Assembly (NCBI RefSeq): GCF_947500265.1
Contig: NZ_CANMRN010000004.1
Location: forward strand, 124,001-188,000
Direction of reading: 5' to 3'
DNA length: 64,000 nt
From: an uncultured Psychrobacter sp.
Lineage (GTDB): Bacteria; Pseudomonadota; Gammaproteobacteria; Pseudomonadales; Moraxellaceae
The notes beneath the pieces were generated by a model that searched no databases, was not told the origin of the DNA, and was given only the letters and a program-made list of their open reading frames with translations. A program made the position numbers and the translations under genes. Shown in pieces: positions 10,345 through 20,830 of the stretch. The number at the start of each line of letters is the position of its first letter. Position 1 is the first letter of the stretch.

Positions 10345-10452
10345 CATAGTCAAATCTATATAATTTAGAAAAAATATCAAAGTCACTCAGTTCACTATTT
10401 ACGGTATTTTCACCCGCTCTTCTCGTATTCGAATTGTCCTAAATCAACTATA
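10345..10452 (+). repeat. Dispersed 108-bp repeat, diverged copy D
   Basis: It has the same length and end structure as the three copies at 28851, 30959 and 40187. It begins ATAGTCAAATC and ends CAACTATA, and shares the internal CGTATTCGAATT-type segment near the right end. Internal similarity is much lower than among the other copies, so membership is probable rather than certain. It lies between the moxR and DUF58 genes. Confidence 0.5.
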
Positions 10453-10538
10453 TCGTTCTATTCGTGAGTTTGTTTGTCAGATGATATAAATACAAATGAT
10501 GACAACATTGTCAATCAGATGGTAATAATAAGGTAGTC

Positions 10539-11555
10539 ATGAGCTTGTTACCAAAGGCCTTAACCGCACCAATAAAATCAGCTCTGAGCCGCTGGTTTGC
10601 CGCGCGCGCACCTAAGAGTGATAGTGCTACGCTTAATTTGCGTAATGTCTATATTTTCTTTAGTCGTGAAGGAATGCTATTCGCCGTATTGTTAGTAATT
10701 ACCTTTATCGCGGGTATCAACTATGGCAATAACTTAGTGCTTGGTTTGTGCTTTTATCTGGTCAGTATTTGGCTGATTAGTTTTCATGTTACTTTTGCTC
10801 ATATATCTGGTCTGCAAGTGCGTCTGCTAGAAGTCACTATGACAGAAGCTGGCCTGCCTGTCTGGATTACGCTGCAGTTGAATAGTGATAGTCGCCAACC
10901 ACGGCGTCAGTTGCTATTTGAATTTGAGCAGATACCCAATAAGAAAACCAAAAATGTCACAATCGCGCAAAGTTCAGTGCTCATCACGCGATTACAAGGC
11001 GAGCAAGTCATTCGACTGCCTATTCAAACCATTAATCGTGGCCAACTTGAACTACCACGGTTAAAAATAAAAACAGTTTATCCTCTAGGTATCATGCGTG
11101 CATGGTCTTACGTATACTTTGCGCGTACAGCGTGGGTATATCCAAAACCTGAAGTTTTTGACTGGCAAGCAAAATATGCAATCGCAAGCTTAGAGGACTT
11201 ACCAATAGGTGGGCAGTATAGACAGGGTCAGGACGACTTTGAGCGATTAGATAATTATGTCGAGGGTGAGTCATTGGCCCGAGTCTCTTGGGGGCATGTA
11301 GCGCGGGGACAAGGTATGCTGACCAAGCACTTCGCTGATCCAGTCGGTCATGAGCAAACGCTTGATTATGCAGATATGCCAGCTGCACATCACGAGCAAA
11401 AACTTGCACAATTGGCTTATGGAGCATTGACGCTGGGTCAGCTAGGTGTACCGTTTCAAATGCGTTTACCTAGTGATACTCCTGCTACTGCAGAGATGAG
11501 TAACGGAGAATCCTTTGCGCAAGCATGCTTGCTAAGGCTTGCGAAAGCACCATGA
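10539..11555 (+). CDS. DUF58 domain protein, membrane-anchored
   Basis: 338 residues with two adjacent transmembrane segments (about residues 46-90), then a beta-rich region and the DUF58 signature around GGQYRQGQDDFERLDNY and the VSWGHVARGQ segment. DUF58 proteins regularly pair with MoxR ATPases and have a vWA-like fold. The stop codon overlaps the start of the next gene by the four bases ATGA, indicating translational coupling. Function is inferred only from the conserved cluster. Confidence 0.85.
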   Translation: MSLLPKALTAPIKSALSRWFAARAPKSDSATLNLRNVYIFFSREGMLFAVLLVITFIAGINYGNNLVLGLCFYLVSIWLISFHVTFAHISGLQVRLLEVTMTEAGLPVWITLQLNSDSRQPRRQLLFEFEQIPNKKTKNVTIAQSSVLITRLQGEQVIRLPIQTINRGQLELPRLKIKTVYPLGIMRAWSYVYFARTAWVYPKPEVFDWQAKYAIASLEDLPIGGQYRQGQDDFERLDNYVEGESLARVSWGHVARGQGMLTKHFADPVGHEQTLDYADMPAAHHEQKLAQLAYGALTLGQLGVPFQMRLPSDTPATAEMSNGESFAQACLLRLAKAP

Positions 11556-13816
11556 CCAATTCTAAACGCTCATCTTCTGCTGATGTTGATATACTATCCA
11601 CAGAGTATTCTGTGGTCGATGCTACAAAAACGGCCAGCTTTGAGCAGTTGGCTTTAGGTCAAAAGGTCTCGTTTCAACCTGAGCGAAATGACGCTAAATG
11701 GTATCGTAAGTTATTTGCACTGCCAGCTTATTATTGGGTATTAATTGCCCAAGTCGTCGTCGTGTTACCGCATGCCGCACATTTACCATTATGGTTGATA
11801 GGATTTGCCGCCGTCAGTATCGCCGCTCAATTGCCTTATATCAAAGCTAAATTCAAAAAACTATCGCACCTAAAGCGTATTTATCAAAGTGTACAAATGC
11901 TAGGCTTTCTGCTGGGGCTATTAGGTCTGTGGCTAACCTACAATACGGCATTTGGGCTTGATATGGGCGTGGCATTTTTGGTGTTATGCCTAGTTAGTAA
12001 GCTATGGGAGCTGTATAAGCGCCGCGATGCCTATGTCGTATTGAATTTATCATTGTTCGTGCTTGCGGCATTGTTTTTGATGGACCAAGGTTTACTGACT
12101 ACTTTAGAAGTGATCGTTGGCGCAGTCATTGTATTGCTAGCATTTATTGCGCTTAATGATGATAGCAATGCTAACGGTGATGGACGCTTGCGTACATTGG
12201 GCGTGTTAGGGGTTGGTGCATTGCCATTATTGGTGGTGCTATTTTTGTTTTTTCCGAGACTGCCACCACTGTGGTCCGTACAGCTCTCAGGTCAGCAAGC
12301 CGTTACAGGTGTGTCTGATAGCATGTCTCCTGGTGATTTTGCCAATTTAGGGCAGTCAACTGAGCTAGCCTTTCGGGTAGAGTTTGCTGATGAGCGCCCA
12401 CCACAACAGCAGCTGTATTGGCGCGGTTTAGTATTTAGTGATTTCGATGGTGTCACATGGCGTCCGGCTTCCCAAAAGGATCAATGGTCGTCGAGATTGC
12501 AAGCACCTGCATGGATTCAGAACGCCTTCGCTACTGTACCTGATGAATCAAGGGCGGCACCTGTCAATTACAAGGTTATCTTAGAACCCACTCAGCAAAA
12601 CTGGCTATTTGGTCTTGATTATCCGTTCTCCCAGCAGCCAGATATTAATACTACCTCTGAATTTACTTTATCAAAGGATCAACCTGTTAAGCAGCAGCTT
12701 CGCTATGATGTGTTGCAGTTTGCACAGATGCGTATTGATCCAGTTCTGACAGAGGCATCAAGACGTGAGAACCTTGCCTTGCCTAATGAAGGTAACCCTC
12801 AAGCACGCGCGCTTGCTAAGCAGTTATTTGAGCAGTCAGGTTCAGACCCTGTTCGCTACATCGCTGCTATTGAGCAATGGATCAATCGAACAGAGTTTCG
12901 CTATACGCTGTCGCCACCACGGCTCAATACCAATCGTATTGACGAATTTTTATTTGAAACCAAAGCAGGGTTCTGTGAGCATTATTCTTCAAGCTTTACC
13001 TTTATGCTACGCGCCGCTGGTATTCCTGCACGAGTAGTAGCGGGTTATCAAGGCGGTGAACCAAGTCGTAATGGTAACGTATGGGAAGTGCGGCAAATGG
13101 ATGCACACGCATGGACTGAGGTTTGGCTTGAGGGCCAAGGCTGGGTACGTGTAGATCCGACAGCATTTGTGGCGCCTGAGCGAGTAGAGCAAGGCATGAA
13201 TACGATGACCCAGCAGCAAGGGGCGGCTATGTTTGGCAATGGTGCTAGTGCACAGATCAGCTATCAGCAGTATCAAATGCTGCAAACGCTACGCCGATTA
13301 TCAGACCAAGCGAGCTACTATTGGCAAAAAGACGTAGTCGGCTATGACCAAGACAAACAGGCCGACTCGCTACTCAAATGGTTCAATATCAGCTCAATCA
13401 TGCAGCAAATCATTTGGTTAGCCACCAGTGCGGTTTCCGTTATGGCTATCTTAATATTTGTCATTTGGTATCGCCGCCGCAAACGATGGCACCCAGCAGA
13501 CCTACCTCTTGCTCAGCTCTCAAAACGTGTTGCCAAACATGATAAATTATTAGCTCGCAATGATAATGAAGGGCAGCTAGCTTGGTTGGAACGTTTGGCA
13601 TCAGCTATTGATAGCCGTAAGGATAACAATGCTCACTCTGCTATAAGTCAGCTAACAGATAGTAGCGACCCAATCGTTATTCAGACAAAGCTTATTGAAA
13701 TTAGACAAAACTACCGTCAGTTACGCTACGGACGACTGAGTAGATTTGATAGCAGTCATAGCGAGTATCAAGAACGACTCAAACAACTTAAAAAAGATGT
13801 GCGCGCATTGTTATAA
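11552..13816 (+). CDS. TgpA-like transglutaminase-domain membrane protein
   Basis: The start is taken at the ATG in the ATGA overlap with the DUF58 gene, giving 754 residues; an in-frame upstream extension to 11525 lies inside the DUF58 gene. Several N-terminal membrane segments (DUF3488 type) are followed by a large periplasmic region with a transglutaminase core. The catalytic triad is visible: Cys475 in GFCEHY, His519 in DAHAWTEVW and Asp535 in RVDPT. One more membrane segment near residue 630 and a cytoplasmic tail (DUF4129-like) complete the Pseudomonas TgpA architecture. The physiological substrate is unknown. Confidence 0.88.
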   Translation: MTNSKRSSSADVDILSTEYSVVDATKTASFEQLALGQKVSFQPERNDAKWYRKLFALPAYYWVLIAQVVVVLPHAAHLPLWLIGFAAVSIAAQLPYIKAKFKKLSHLKRIYQSVQMLGFLLGLLGLWLTYNTAFGLDMGVAFLVLCLVSKLWELYKRRDAYVVLNLSLFVLAALFLMDQGLLTTLEVIVGAVIVLLAFIALNDDSNANGDGRLRTLGVLGVGALPLLVVLFLFFPRLPPLWSVQLSGQQAVTGVSDSMSPGDFANLGQSTELAFRVEFADERPPQQQLYWRGLVFSDFDGVTWRPASQKDQWSSRLQAPAWIQNAFATVPDESRAAPVNYKVILEPTQQNWLFGLDYPFSQQPDINTTSEFTLSKDQPVKQQLRYDVLQFAQMRIDPVLTEASRRENLALPNEGNPQARALAKQLFEQSGSDPVRYIAAIEQWINRTEFRYTLSPPRLNTNRIDEFLFETKAGFCEHYSSSFTFMLRAAGIPARVVAGYQGGEPSRNGNVWEVRQMDAHAWTEVWLEGQGWVRVDPTAFVAPERVEQGMNTMTQQQGAAMFGNGASAQISYQQYQMLQTLRRLSDQASYYWQKDVVGYDQDKQADSLLKWFNISSIMQQIIWLATSAVSVMAILIFVIWYRRRKRWHPADLPLAQLSKRVAKHDKLLARNDNEGQLAWLERLASAIDSRKDNNAHSAISQLTDSSDPIVIQTKLIEIRQNYRQLRYGRLSRFDSSHSEYQERLKQLKKDVRALL

Positions 13817-13911
13817 AGGTTTTTGGTGATAATGCTATTAAGTTGCTAAGGTGTTTTGAGCTAATTAAAAAACAGATAAGCGAATTAGTGAATAAGTAGA
13901 GAGGCGGTTAT

Positions 13912-14199
13912 ATGGCGATATATGTAGATTTTGTGCAGATAAAATTCAAAGGCCATAAGTGGTGTCATATGTTGGCGGATAGCTTGCAAGAGCTGCATGA
14001 CTTTGCGGCGTTTATTGATGTGGATGCGCGTCTATTTCATCGTAACGCTAGCTATCCTCACTATGATATCACGGTTCAAATGCGTGAAATCGCTATTGCA
14101 CAAGGTGCTATTCCTGCCGATAGAAAAAAGATTATCGAGTGTGCAAAGAAATTAAAAGTAGAGCTGAATGACCAGATAGAGCAATCTAGTCATTCTTAA
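13912..14199 (+). CDS. DUF4031 domain protein
   Basis: A 95-residue soluble protein beginning MAIYVDFVQIKFKGHKWCH, with HASYPHYDI-like HRNASYPHYDIT and an ALxxGA-type segment (AIAQGAIPADRK). These match the small DUF4031 family, whose function is unknown. AGAGGCGG upstream of the ATG serves as ribosome binding site. It stands alone after the transglutaminase gene, 95 bases downstream. Confidence 0.75.
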   Translation: MAIYVDFVQIKFKGHKWCHMLADSLQELHDFAAFIDVDARLFHRNASYPHYDITVQMREIAIAQGAIPADRKKIIECAKKLKVELNDQIEQSSHS

Positions 14200-14289
14200 T
14201 ATGAGGATTTTTCAAGTAAATAAGTAATGTTTCAATTGTCTGTTCACTTATCTAATCGAATGTATATTTATTCAACTATACCAAACACA

Positions 14290-14808
14290 TTATTTTGCCG
14301 TTGCTGCAGTACTGATAGCGTTAAGTGCTTTTGAAATATTAGCAATCTCAGTATCGCAACCTTTGATATTGTGACGTGTCTTGAGGTAGTCAGGGTTGTT
14401 GTATGACAGCCATACTTTCTTATCAGCATCTTCGCTAATCAATATTTTTTGCGGCAAATCAATGGCAACGGTTTGCTCACAGTTCATTAATGGCGTACCC
14501 GCTTTAGGGTTGCCAAACATAACGACTTGCGTTGGTCTCAATGATAAGTCGGCACTCTGTGCATTTTTCTGATGATCGACTCGTGCAAATACTTTCATAC
14601 CCTTGCTTTCGATCACTGAGACCAGTTTGTCTGCGGTATCTTGGACGGAGTGATGACTCTGTAAAGTTACCAAGCCTTTTTCGGCATTGATAGAGGTTGT
14701 GGTGTCTGTCATAGTACCGGTGCTATTGGTTTTATCCAACAGCGTATCAATACTGGCACAAGCGGAAACGGCCACTGCCAGCGCAGCGATAGAGACGATT
14801 TTAATCAT
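14290..14808 (-). CDS. DUF302 family lipoprotein
   Basis: The protein (172 residues) has a signal peptide ending in the lipobox VSAC, so it is a predicted lipoprotein. The mature part contains the DUF302 features: HHSVQDTADKLVSVIESKG, then KVFARVDH and VVMFGNPKAGTPLM followed by an acidic/hydrophobic strand. DUF302 proteins have no established biochemical role. It is convergent with the DUF4031 gene. Confidence 0.82.
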   Translation of the reverse strand: MIKIVSIAALAVAVSACASIDTLLDKTNSTGTMTDTTTSINAEKGLVTLQSHHSVQDTADKLVSVIESKGMKVFARVDHQKNAQSADLSLRPTQVVMFGNPKAGTPLMNCEQTVAIDLPQKILISEDADKKVWLSYNNPDYLKTRHNIKGCDTEIANISKALNAISTAATAK

Positions 14809-14919
14809 AATTACACCTTTAAGTTGTCTGTAGTATGGTCAGTCCTAACTATAATGAGCAACATCGAATATTCATTGTGCGTAATCAGGTCTGTGATTGC
14901 AATACGTCTTAACAGAACG

Positions 14920-15840
14920 TTAAACCAAATGTTCTGCCAAATAATCTACGAGCAGTCTAATCTTTGGTGATAAATGACGGTTATGCGGATAGATGGCCCA
15001 AATGCTTTCTTCGGGCTCTCTATAATCATCAAGTAAACTGACCAACTCGCCGGATGCTAAATACTTTTGCACATAATAATCAGGCAGCTGTACGATACCC
15101 AGACCTTTTAGCGCAGCATCGACCAGACTATAGCCGCTGTTATATTGCACCGTACCAGAGACACGCAGATTCCTTTCTACGCTCGTTTGTTGGTTATCCG
15201 CCTTACCATGAGTATTACTATTCTCTTTTACTTTAGCAGTATCTATAAAGTGCCAGTAGTCACGAGTACCTAGTAGGCAGTTATGTTGACTTAAATCACT
15301 CAGTTGGTGTGGTATGCCGTGTTTTTTTAGATAAGAGGGCGCAGCGCAGACAAAGTTAGTGCGCAAGCTAAGTTTTTTTGCCATCATCGTCGAGTCATGC
15401 AATTTGCCGATACGAATGGCCAAATCATAACCCCCTTCAATCAAATCAATTTTCTGATTACTCAAAAAGGCAGTCACTTCGATATCGTGATACTGCATCA
15501 TAAAATCATTGATAAGTGGTAATAACTGCTGCTCACCATAAGTAACGGGCGCTGTCAGTTTGATTCGGCCTTGGGGCTTTGATTGTAAGTTGCTTACGGC
15601 TTGCTCAGCGGCATCCAAGCCGTCGAGTACACTGCGGCAATGCTGATAGAATACACGTCCTTCTTCAGTCAGTGAGACCTTGCGCGTGGTTCGATATAGC
15701 AGCTTTATGTTTAAACGTTTCTCTAACGCGCTGATCTGGCGGCTGACTTGTGCAGTCGAGATACCCAGCTCTTTTGCACCACGCGTAAAGCTCTCGAATT
15801 CTGCGACATAGACAAACTCACTAATTCCTTCCCAGCGCAT
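14920..15840 (-). CDS. LysR-type transcriptional regulator
   Basis: An N-terminal winged helix-turn-helix (FTRGAKELGISTAQVSRQISALEKRL) and a periplasmic-binding-protein-like effector domain from about residue 90 define a LysR regulator of 306 residues. The ATG at 15840 is preferred over an in-frame TTG at 15852. It is divergent from the formaldehyde dehydrogenase gene, with about 290 bases between the starts, so regulation of that gene is plausible but unproven. Confidence 0.9.
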   Translation of the reverse strand: MRWEGISEFVYVAEFESFTRGAKELGISTAQVSRQISALEKRLNIKLLYRTTRKVSLTEEGRVFYQHCRSVLDGLDAAEQAVSNLQSKPQGRIKLTAPVTYGEQQLLPLINDFMMQYHDIEVTAFLSNQKIDLIEGGYDLAIRIGKLHDSTMMAKKLSLRTNFVCAAPSYLKKHGIPHQLSDLSQHNCLLGTRDYWHFIDTAKVKENSNTHGKADNQQTSVERNLRVSGTVQYNSGYSLVDAALKGLGIVQLPDYYVQKYLASGELVSLLDDYREPEESIWAIYPHNRHLSPKIRLLVDYLAEHLV

Positions 15841-15954
15841 GATTATTACCAATATGTAAAAGATATTTGCAAATATAGCATATTGTTATCCGCTCAGAAA
15901 TAAATATAATGGTTAGTATCAATGTAAACAGATGGTGTTTTACTGTCATCGATG

Positions 15955-15977
15955 CTTGCCTATAGAGGGCAGGCAAG
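15955..15977. other. Inverted repeat between the LysR gene and the formaldehyde dehydrogenase gene
   Basis: A perfect 7-bp inverted repeat, CTTGCCT with AGGCAAG separated by 9 bases. It lies in the shared upstream region, about 115 bases from the LysR start and 155 bases from the dehydrogenase start. It may be a regulator site or an RNA hairpin in the leader of the dehydrogenase mRNA. Confidence 0.35.
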
Positions 15978-16048
15978 ATAAGCTCAGTCTATCTTTATTT
16001 GTTTTAACTATAGATATAGTAAACGCCAGAAGCCATAAAATACTTTAG

Positions 16049-17263
<1,215 letters not shown>

Positions 17264-17308
17264 TTAATGACAGCAGTAAGGACGTTATTGTCTTAGAAAT
17301 ACTTTATT

Positions 17309-17346
17309 AAAAAAGGCTGCTTCGATATTGAGGCAGCCTTTTTTTT
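17309..17346. terminator. Intrinsic terminator after frmA
   Basis: The stem GGCTGC with GCAGCC, extendable by three more pairs including a G-U, has an A-run on the left and eight T on the right. It probably also serves the convergent haloacid dehalogenase remnant. Confidence 0.85.
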
Positions 17347-17383
17347 AATGTTATTTGCACACACGGCTTTGTGATTGAAAGTA

Positions 17384-18079
17384 TCAAGCACTTTTTTTGC
17401 TAATGATTTGATCCGCTAATGTCGATAAGTCTGATGCGGTCAAATCTGGAACTGGTACATTGGGCGCGTTTAGCATCGCATTATAAGGACGGGTCAAAAA
17501 TGCACCGCGACAACCTGCCGCTTGTGCGCCTATGGTATCTCAGAGGTGACAGGCGACAAGGCATAAATCTGACGTATCAACGGCTAGCGTATCAGCCACC
17601 AATTGGTAAGTATCAGGTGCTGGCTTGAATTTGCCAACAGTCTCAATACTAAAGTGCTGCTCAAAGAATTGACTGAGTCCTGCTTTTTCTAATGGCGTTG
17701 GAGACGCACTGCTTGCTGAATTGGTCAGCGTGACCAGTCGAAACCCTGCATCGCGCAAACGAGTCAGGGCTGGCGCTGCATCAGGATGCGCAGGCAACGC
17801 GCTCATTCTTTCTTTGAACTCATTGATATCGTCGTCTGTCAAAGTCACTTGTCTGATGTTAGCAATCATTTGCAATGCACCAACGCCGAGCTCGCCAAAA
17901 GGCGTATAGAGACCGGATAACGTCATGGTCTGCGAGTACAGTACTAGCTGAGCGAACCATTCTCGCAGCACTCTTTGCTTGCCAAAGACGCGCGTGAATA
18001 AAGGCGTTAGCGTGTCGATATCGAGCAGTGTTTCATTGACGTCAAACACAATAATCGAGGGAAAGCGTTCAGAAGACAT
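17384..18079 (-). pseudogene. Haloacid dehalogenase type II, interrupted by an in-frame TGA
   Basis: A HAD-superfamily enzyme that would hydrolyse (S)-2-haloacids or related substrates. The nucleophile Asp13 is in VFDVNETLLD, the Ser/Thr motif is TLTNSA, and Lys is in GKFKPAP. Codon 180 is TGA (17540-17542), where the family normally has Trp in the VACHxWDxxGA motif. Reading through it, the frame continues for 51 codons with excellent family sequence (DTIGAQAAGCRGAF and so on) to a TGA at 17384, giving about 231 residues, the normal length. A single TGG-to-TGA change, or a sequence error, explains this. The upstream DsbA-family gene is 44 bases away. AAGGA precedes the start. Confidence 0.85.
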
Positions 18080-18123
18080 AAAGTATCCTTTTATAGAATG
18101 ACATTTTTATAACGTCAGGTGGT

Positions 18124-18777
18124 TTACTCAGTCATGTTGGCCAATTGCTCTAAAATACTGATGTAGTTCTCGACCCCTTGGGCACCGCTGACCAGATGAC
18201 GCTCATTAAAGATAATCGCTGGTACACTATGGATGCCTTGCTGTTGCCAATGCTGCTCTTCTGCTCGTACTTCTTTCGCAAAGAACTGACCTTCCAACAC
18301 TGCCAATGATTCACTACGATCAAGCCCAGTCTCTGCTGCAATATCGGCAAGCACATTGATATCTGAGATATCTCTGTTATTGGTGAAATGCGCAGCAAAC
18401 AAAGCTTGCTTTAGCTCATGCATGCGGCCTTGCTGATCAGCGAAATGTAGCAGCTGATGCAAGTTAAAGGTGTTGTGCATACGTGTGTCATCATTGAAAT
18501 TAAATTCAAAGCCAACTTCCTGTCCAGCTTCAGTCATTCTGACTCGGCTAGCATCTGACTCTTGCTTGGTAGAGCCGTACTTCTCGATGATGTGCTCACG
18601 TAGGTTTTGACCTTCGCTTGGCATATTTGGGTTTAGCTCAAACGGGTGCCAGTGGATAGTGTGAGCAGTATTGGTTTGCTCAAGCGCTGCTGCCAATTGA
18701 CGATAGCCGATGAAGCACCAAGGGCAGACGACGTCTGAGACGATATCTATTCGGAGTGGTTTTTCTGATGTACTCAT
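18124..18777 (-). CDS. DsbA-family oxidoreductase (FrnE-like)
   Basis: A 217-residue thioredoxin-fold protein with a CPWC active site (Cys18, Cys21) near the N-terminus and no signal peptide, so it is cytoplasmic. The long helical insertion and the SVPAIIFNERHLVSGAQG segment with the cis-Pro are typical of FrnE and HCCA-isomerase-like proteins. These act as dithiol oxidoreductases in stress responses. AGGAAAT precedes the ATG. It probably forms an operon with the broken dehalogenase gene downstream. Confidence 0.88.
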   Translation of the reverse strand: MSTSEKPLRIDIVSDVVCPWCFIGYRQLAAALEQTNTAHTIHWHPFELNPNMPSEGQNLREHIIEKYGSTKQESDASRVRMTEAGQEVGFEFNFNDDTRMHNTFNLHQLLHFADQQGRMHELKQALFAAHFTNNRDISDINVLADIAAETGLDRSESLAVLEGQFFAKEVRAEEQHWQQQGIHSVPAIIFNERHLVSGAQGVENYISILEQLANMTE

Positions 18778-19166
18778 ATTTCCTCGCGGGTATTATTATT
18801 TATGTTTTATTTGAGATGTATAGATAGTGGCATATCAGTTGGAATCAAGCAGATATACCTAGTTATCAGACAACTATAACTAGTTACCATATATCAAGTC
18901 AGTTCATACTAAGAGAATGACTAAGTGATTACAATGTAGTCTGCGCAGTCGGCGTTGCCAATTCGGTAGCGTAATTGTAACCATTACTAATAAGAAAGTA
19001 GGCGTTTTTGCAATACGCTGACTCAGTCATAACAAAACCTACGAATACTTAACCAAGCAGGCATGGTCATAAAATAGCTTTTTATTTAAAGTGTTTTCGT
19101 TGGAATGATAATTGAAGAAAAATTCTAAGCAAGAATAAAAAATTAATATCAATAATGGAGTCACAG
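18778..19166. other. Divergent promoter region between the DsbA-family and nitroreductase genes, with a palindrome
   Basis: About 389 bases without a gene. TAACTAGTTA (18877-18886) is a perfect 10-bp palindrome. It overlaps a second inverted repeat, TAGTTA with TAACTA spaced by 11 bases (18860-18882). Such nested palindromes between divergent redox genes suggest an operator. No regulator gene is adjacent. Confidence 0.4.
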
Positions 19167-19823
19167 ATGAAAAATATCACTGAAGCGATGAACTGGCGCT
19201 ACAGCACAAAAGAATTTGATACCCATAAGAAAATCTCAGCAGAAGATTTCCAAAGTCTAAAGGATATTTTGCGCCTCAGTCCTTCGAGTACCAACATTCA
19301 GCCTTGGCATTTTGTCATTGCTGATGATGAAGCTGGTAAAGCCCGAATCGCAAAAGGCACTGAGGGCATGTATGAGTTCAACGATGCCAAAGTAAAAGGT
19401 GCCTCGCACGTCATTGTATTCTGTAGCCGTGTCTATGCAGATGATGAGTTTTTGAATGACATCTTAGAAAAAGAAGATGCAGATGGTCGTTTTGCAGAGC
19501 CAAAATTTAAAGAGCAAATGCATCAGACGCGTAAAATGTTTTTAGACATTCGTCGTTATGAGCAAAAGGACGAGCCACATTGGTTGATAGAGCAATTGTA
19601 TCTTAATATGGGCGCTTTGCTACTAGGAGCGGCAACTTTAGGTATTGATGCGGTGCCGATGGAAGGGGCTGATTTAAAAGCACTTGATGAAGAGTTTGAT
19701 TTACGTAGCAAAGGCTACACCGCTGTGGCAGTCGTATCACTTGGTTATCGTAGTAAAGATGACTTTAACGGTGAGCTGCCAAAATCACGTTTTAATGAAG
19801 AAACGATTATCACGAAAGCCTAG
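19167..19823 (+). CDS. Oxygen-insensitive NAD(P)H nitroreductase (NfsB-like)
   Basis: An FMN-dependent nitroreductase-family protein of 218 residues. The family N-terminus NITEAMNWRYSTKEFD, the FMN-contacting RLSPSSTNIQPWHF and the C-terminal VSLGYRSKDDF match NfsB and dihydropteridine reductase. GGAG at 19157-19160 places the start at the ATG at 19167 rather than at the ATG at 19155, which overlaps the SD. A terminator follows. The physiological substrate is not predictable. Confidence 0.9.
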   Translation: MKNITEAMNWRYSTKEFDTHKKISAEDFQSLKDILRLSPSSTNIQPWHFVIADDEAGKARIAKGTEGMYEFNDAKVKGASHVIVFCSRVYADDEFLNDILEKEDADGRFAEPKFKEQMHQTRKMFLDIRRYEQKDEPHWLIEQLYLNMGALLLGAATLGIDAVPMEGADLKALDEEFDLRSKGYTAVAVVSLGYRSKDDFNGELPKSRFNEETIITKA

Positions 19824-19898
19824 CCAGTTATTAGCTAATCCAAGAACGGATTTAATAGACATATCTACTAAATACTATACGTAAAAAGTCTATTTAAG

Positions 19899-19934
19899 AG
19901 CCTCATAAACTGACTGTTTATGAGGCTTTTTTTA
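19899..19934 (+). terminator. Intrinsic terminator after the nitroreductase gene
   Basis: A perfect 12-bp stem (AGCCTCATAAAC with its complement, 5-base loop) is followed by seven T. The remaining ~225 bases up to 20158 hold no recognisable gene and presumably the promoter of the molybdenum hydroxylase operon. Confidence 0.9.
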
Positions 19935-20158
19935 TCGAGATTTACTTTTAGATAACCTTAAAAACTGAGGATAAAAAATATACCACCTATTAGCAGCACT
20001 AACATTTCGATACTCTTGCAGATTAGAAACTACACTGGAATCCCTACAAAGTAAAAACAAAACAACTGTTTTCATACGTCATAATAAATTTATTGACGCT
20101 GTCATTTTGAAGCGTATTTCATCATTCTATTATTTTCATCTGCCAGCGAGAAGCCAGC

Positions 20159-20830
20159 ATGTCTACTTTGACCTTAACAATCAATAAGCAAGATTATCAG
20201 CTTGAAAATCTTGACGCCCGTACGACACTGCTCGACGTCTGTCGTCAGCACCTACAAATTACTGGACCCAAAAAGGGCTGCGACCACGGTCAATGCGGGG
20301 CTTGTACCATGCTCATTAATGGACGACGGGTCAATTCCTGTCTGACACTCGCCGTTATGCATGATGGTGATGACATCACAACGATCGAAGGCATCGGAAT
20401 GCCAGAGTCATTATCGGCATTGCAGCAAGCGTTTAAAGACAATGACGCTTTTCAGTGCGGATATTGCACGCCTGGTCAGATTTGTTCAGCGACCGCATTG
20501 ATAGAAGAAGTGAAACAAAATTGGCCAAGCCATGTCAGCACAGATTTGCAAAACCCTGATGGTCGCCTTGTACAAGAAATTGCTGAGCGCATGAGCGGTA
20601 ATATCTGCCGCTGCTCAGCTTATCCAAATATTATCAAAGCCATTTCACAAGTGCTTGAAAGCCAGGTATCAGATAGTCAAACACAAGAGCCTAGTACTCA
20701 AAAAGCAGACAACACAGTGCAAAACTCAAGCGTGACAGGTATCTGGTCACCGCCACCGAGCGAGGCGCAACTTGGCAAAACCTCAGCGAATAACAAGACA
20801 GCAACTGCTACAACAGGAGGCCGCTCATGA
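20159..20830 (+). CDS. Molybdenum hydroxylase 2Fe-2S subunit (PaoA-like)
   Basis: The small subunit carries two [2Fe-2S] clusters. The plant-ferredoxin type uses Cys41, 46, 49 and 61, and the helical-domain type Cys100, 103, 150 and 152 (QCGYCTPGQ and CRCSAY). Electrons pass from the molybdenum subunit to the FAD subunit. E. coli PaoA has a Tat signal, but here the protein begins directly with the ferredoxin fold and an in-frame TGA lies about 50 bases upstream, so a cytoplasmic location is likely. A low-complexity Ser/Thr/Gln tail of about 50 residues follows the second domain. It overlaps paoB by four bases. Confidence 0.9.
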   Translation: MSTLTLTINKQDYQLENLDARTTLLDVCRQHLQITGPKKGCDHGQCGACTMLINGRRVNSCLTLAVMHDGDDITTIEGIGMPESLSALQQAFKDNDAFQCGYCTPGQICSATALIEEVKQNWPSHVSTDLQNPDGRLVQEIAERMSGNICRCSAYPNIIKAISQVLESQVSDSQTQEPSTQKADNTVQNSSVTGIWSPPPSEAQLGKTSANNKTATATTGGRS

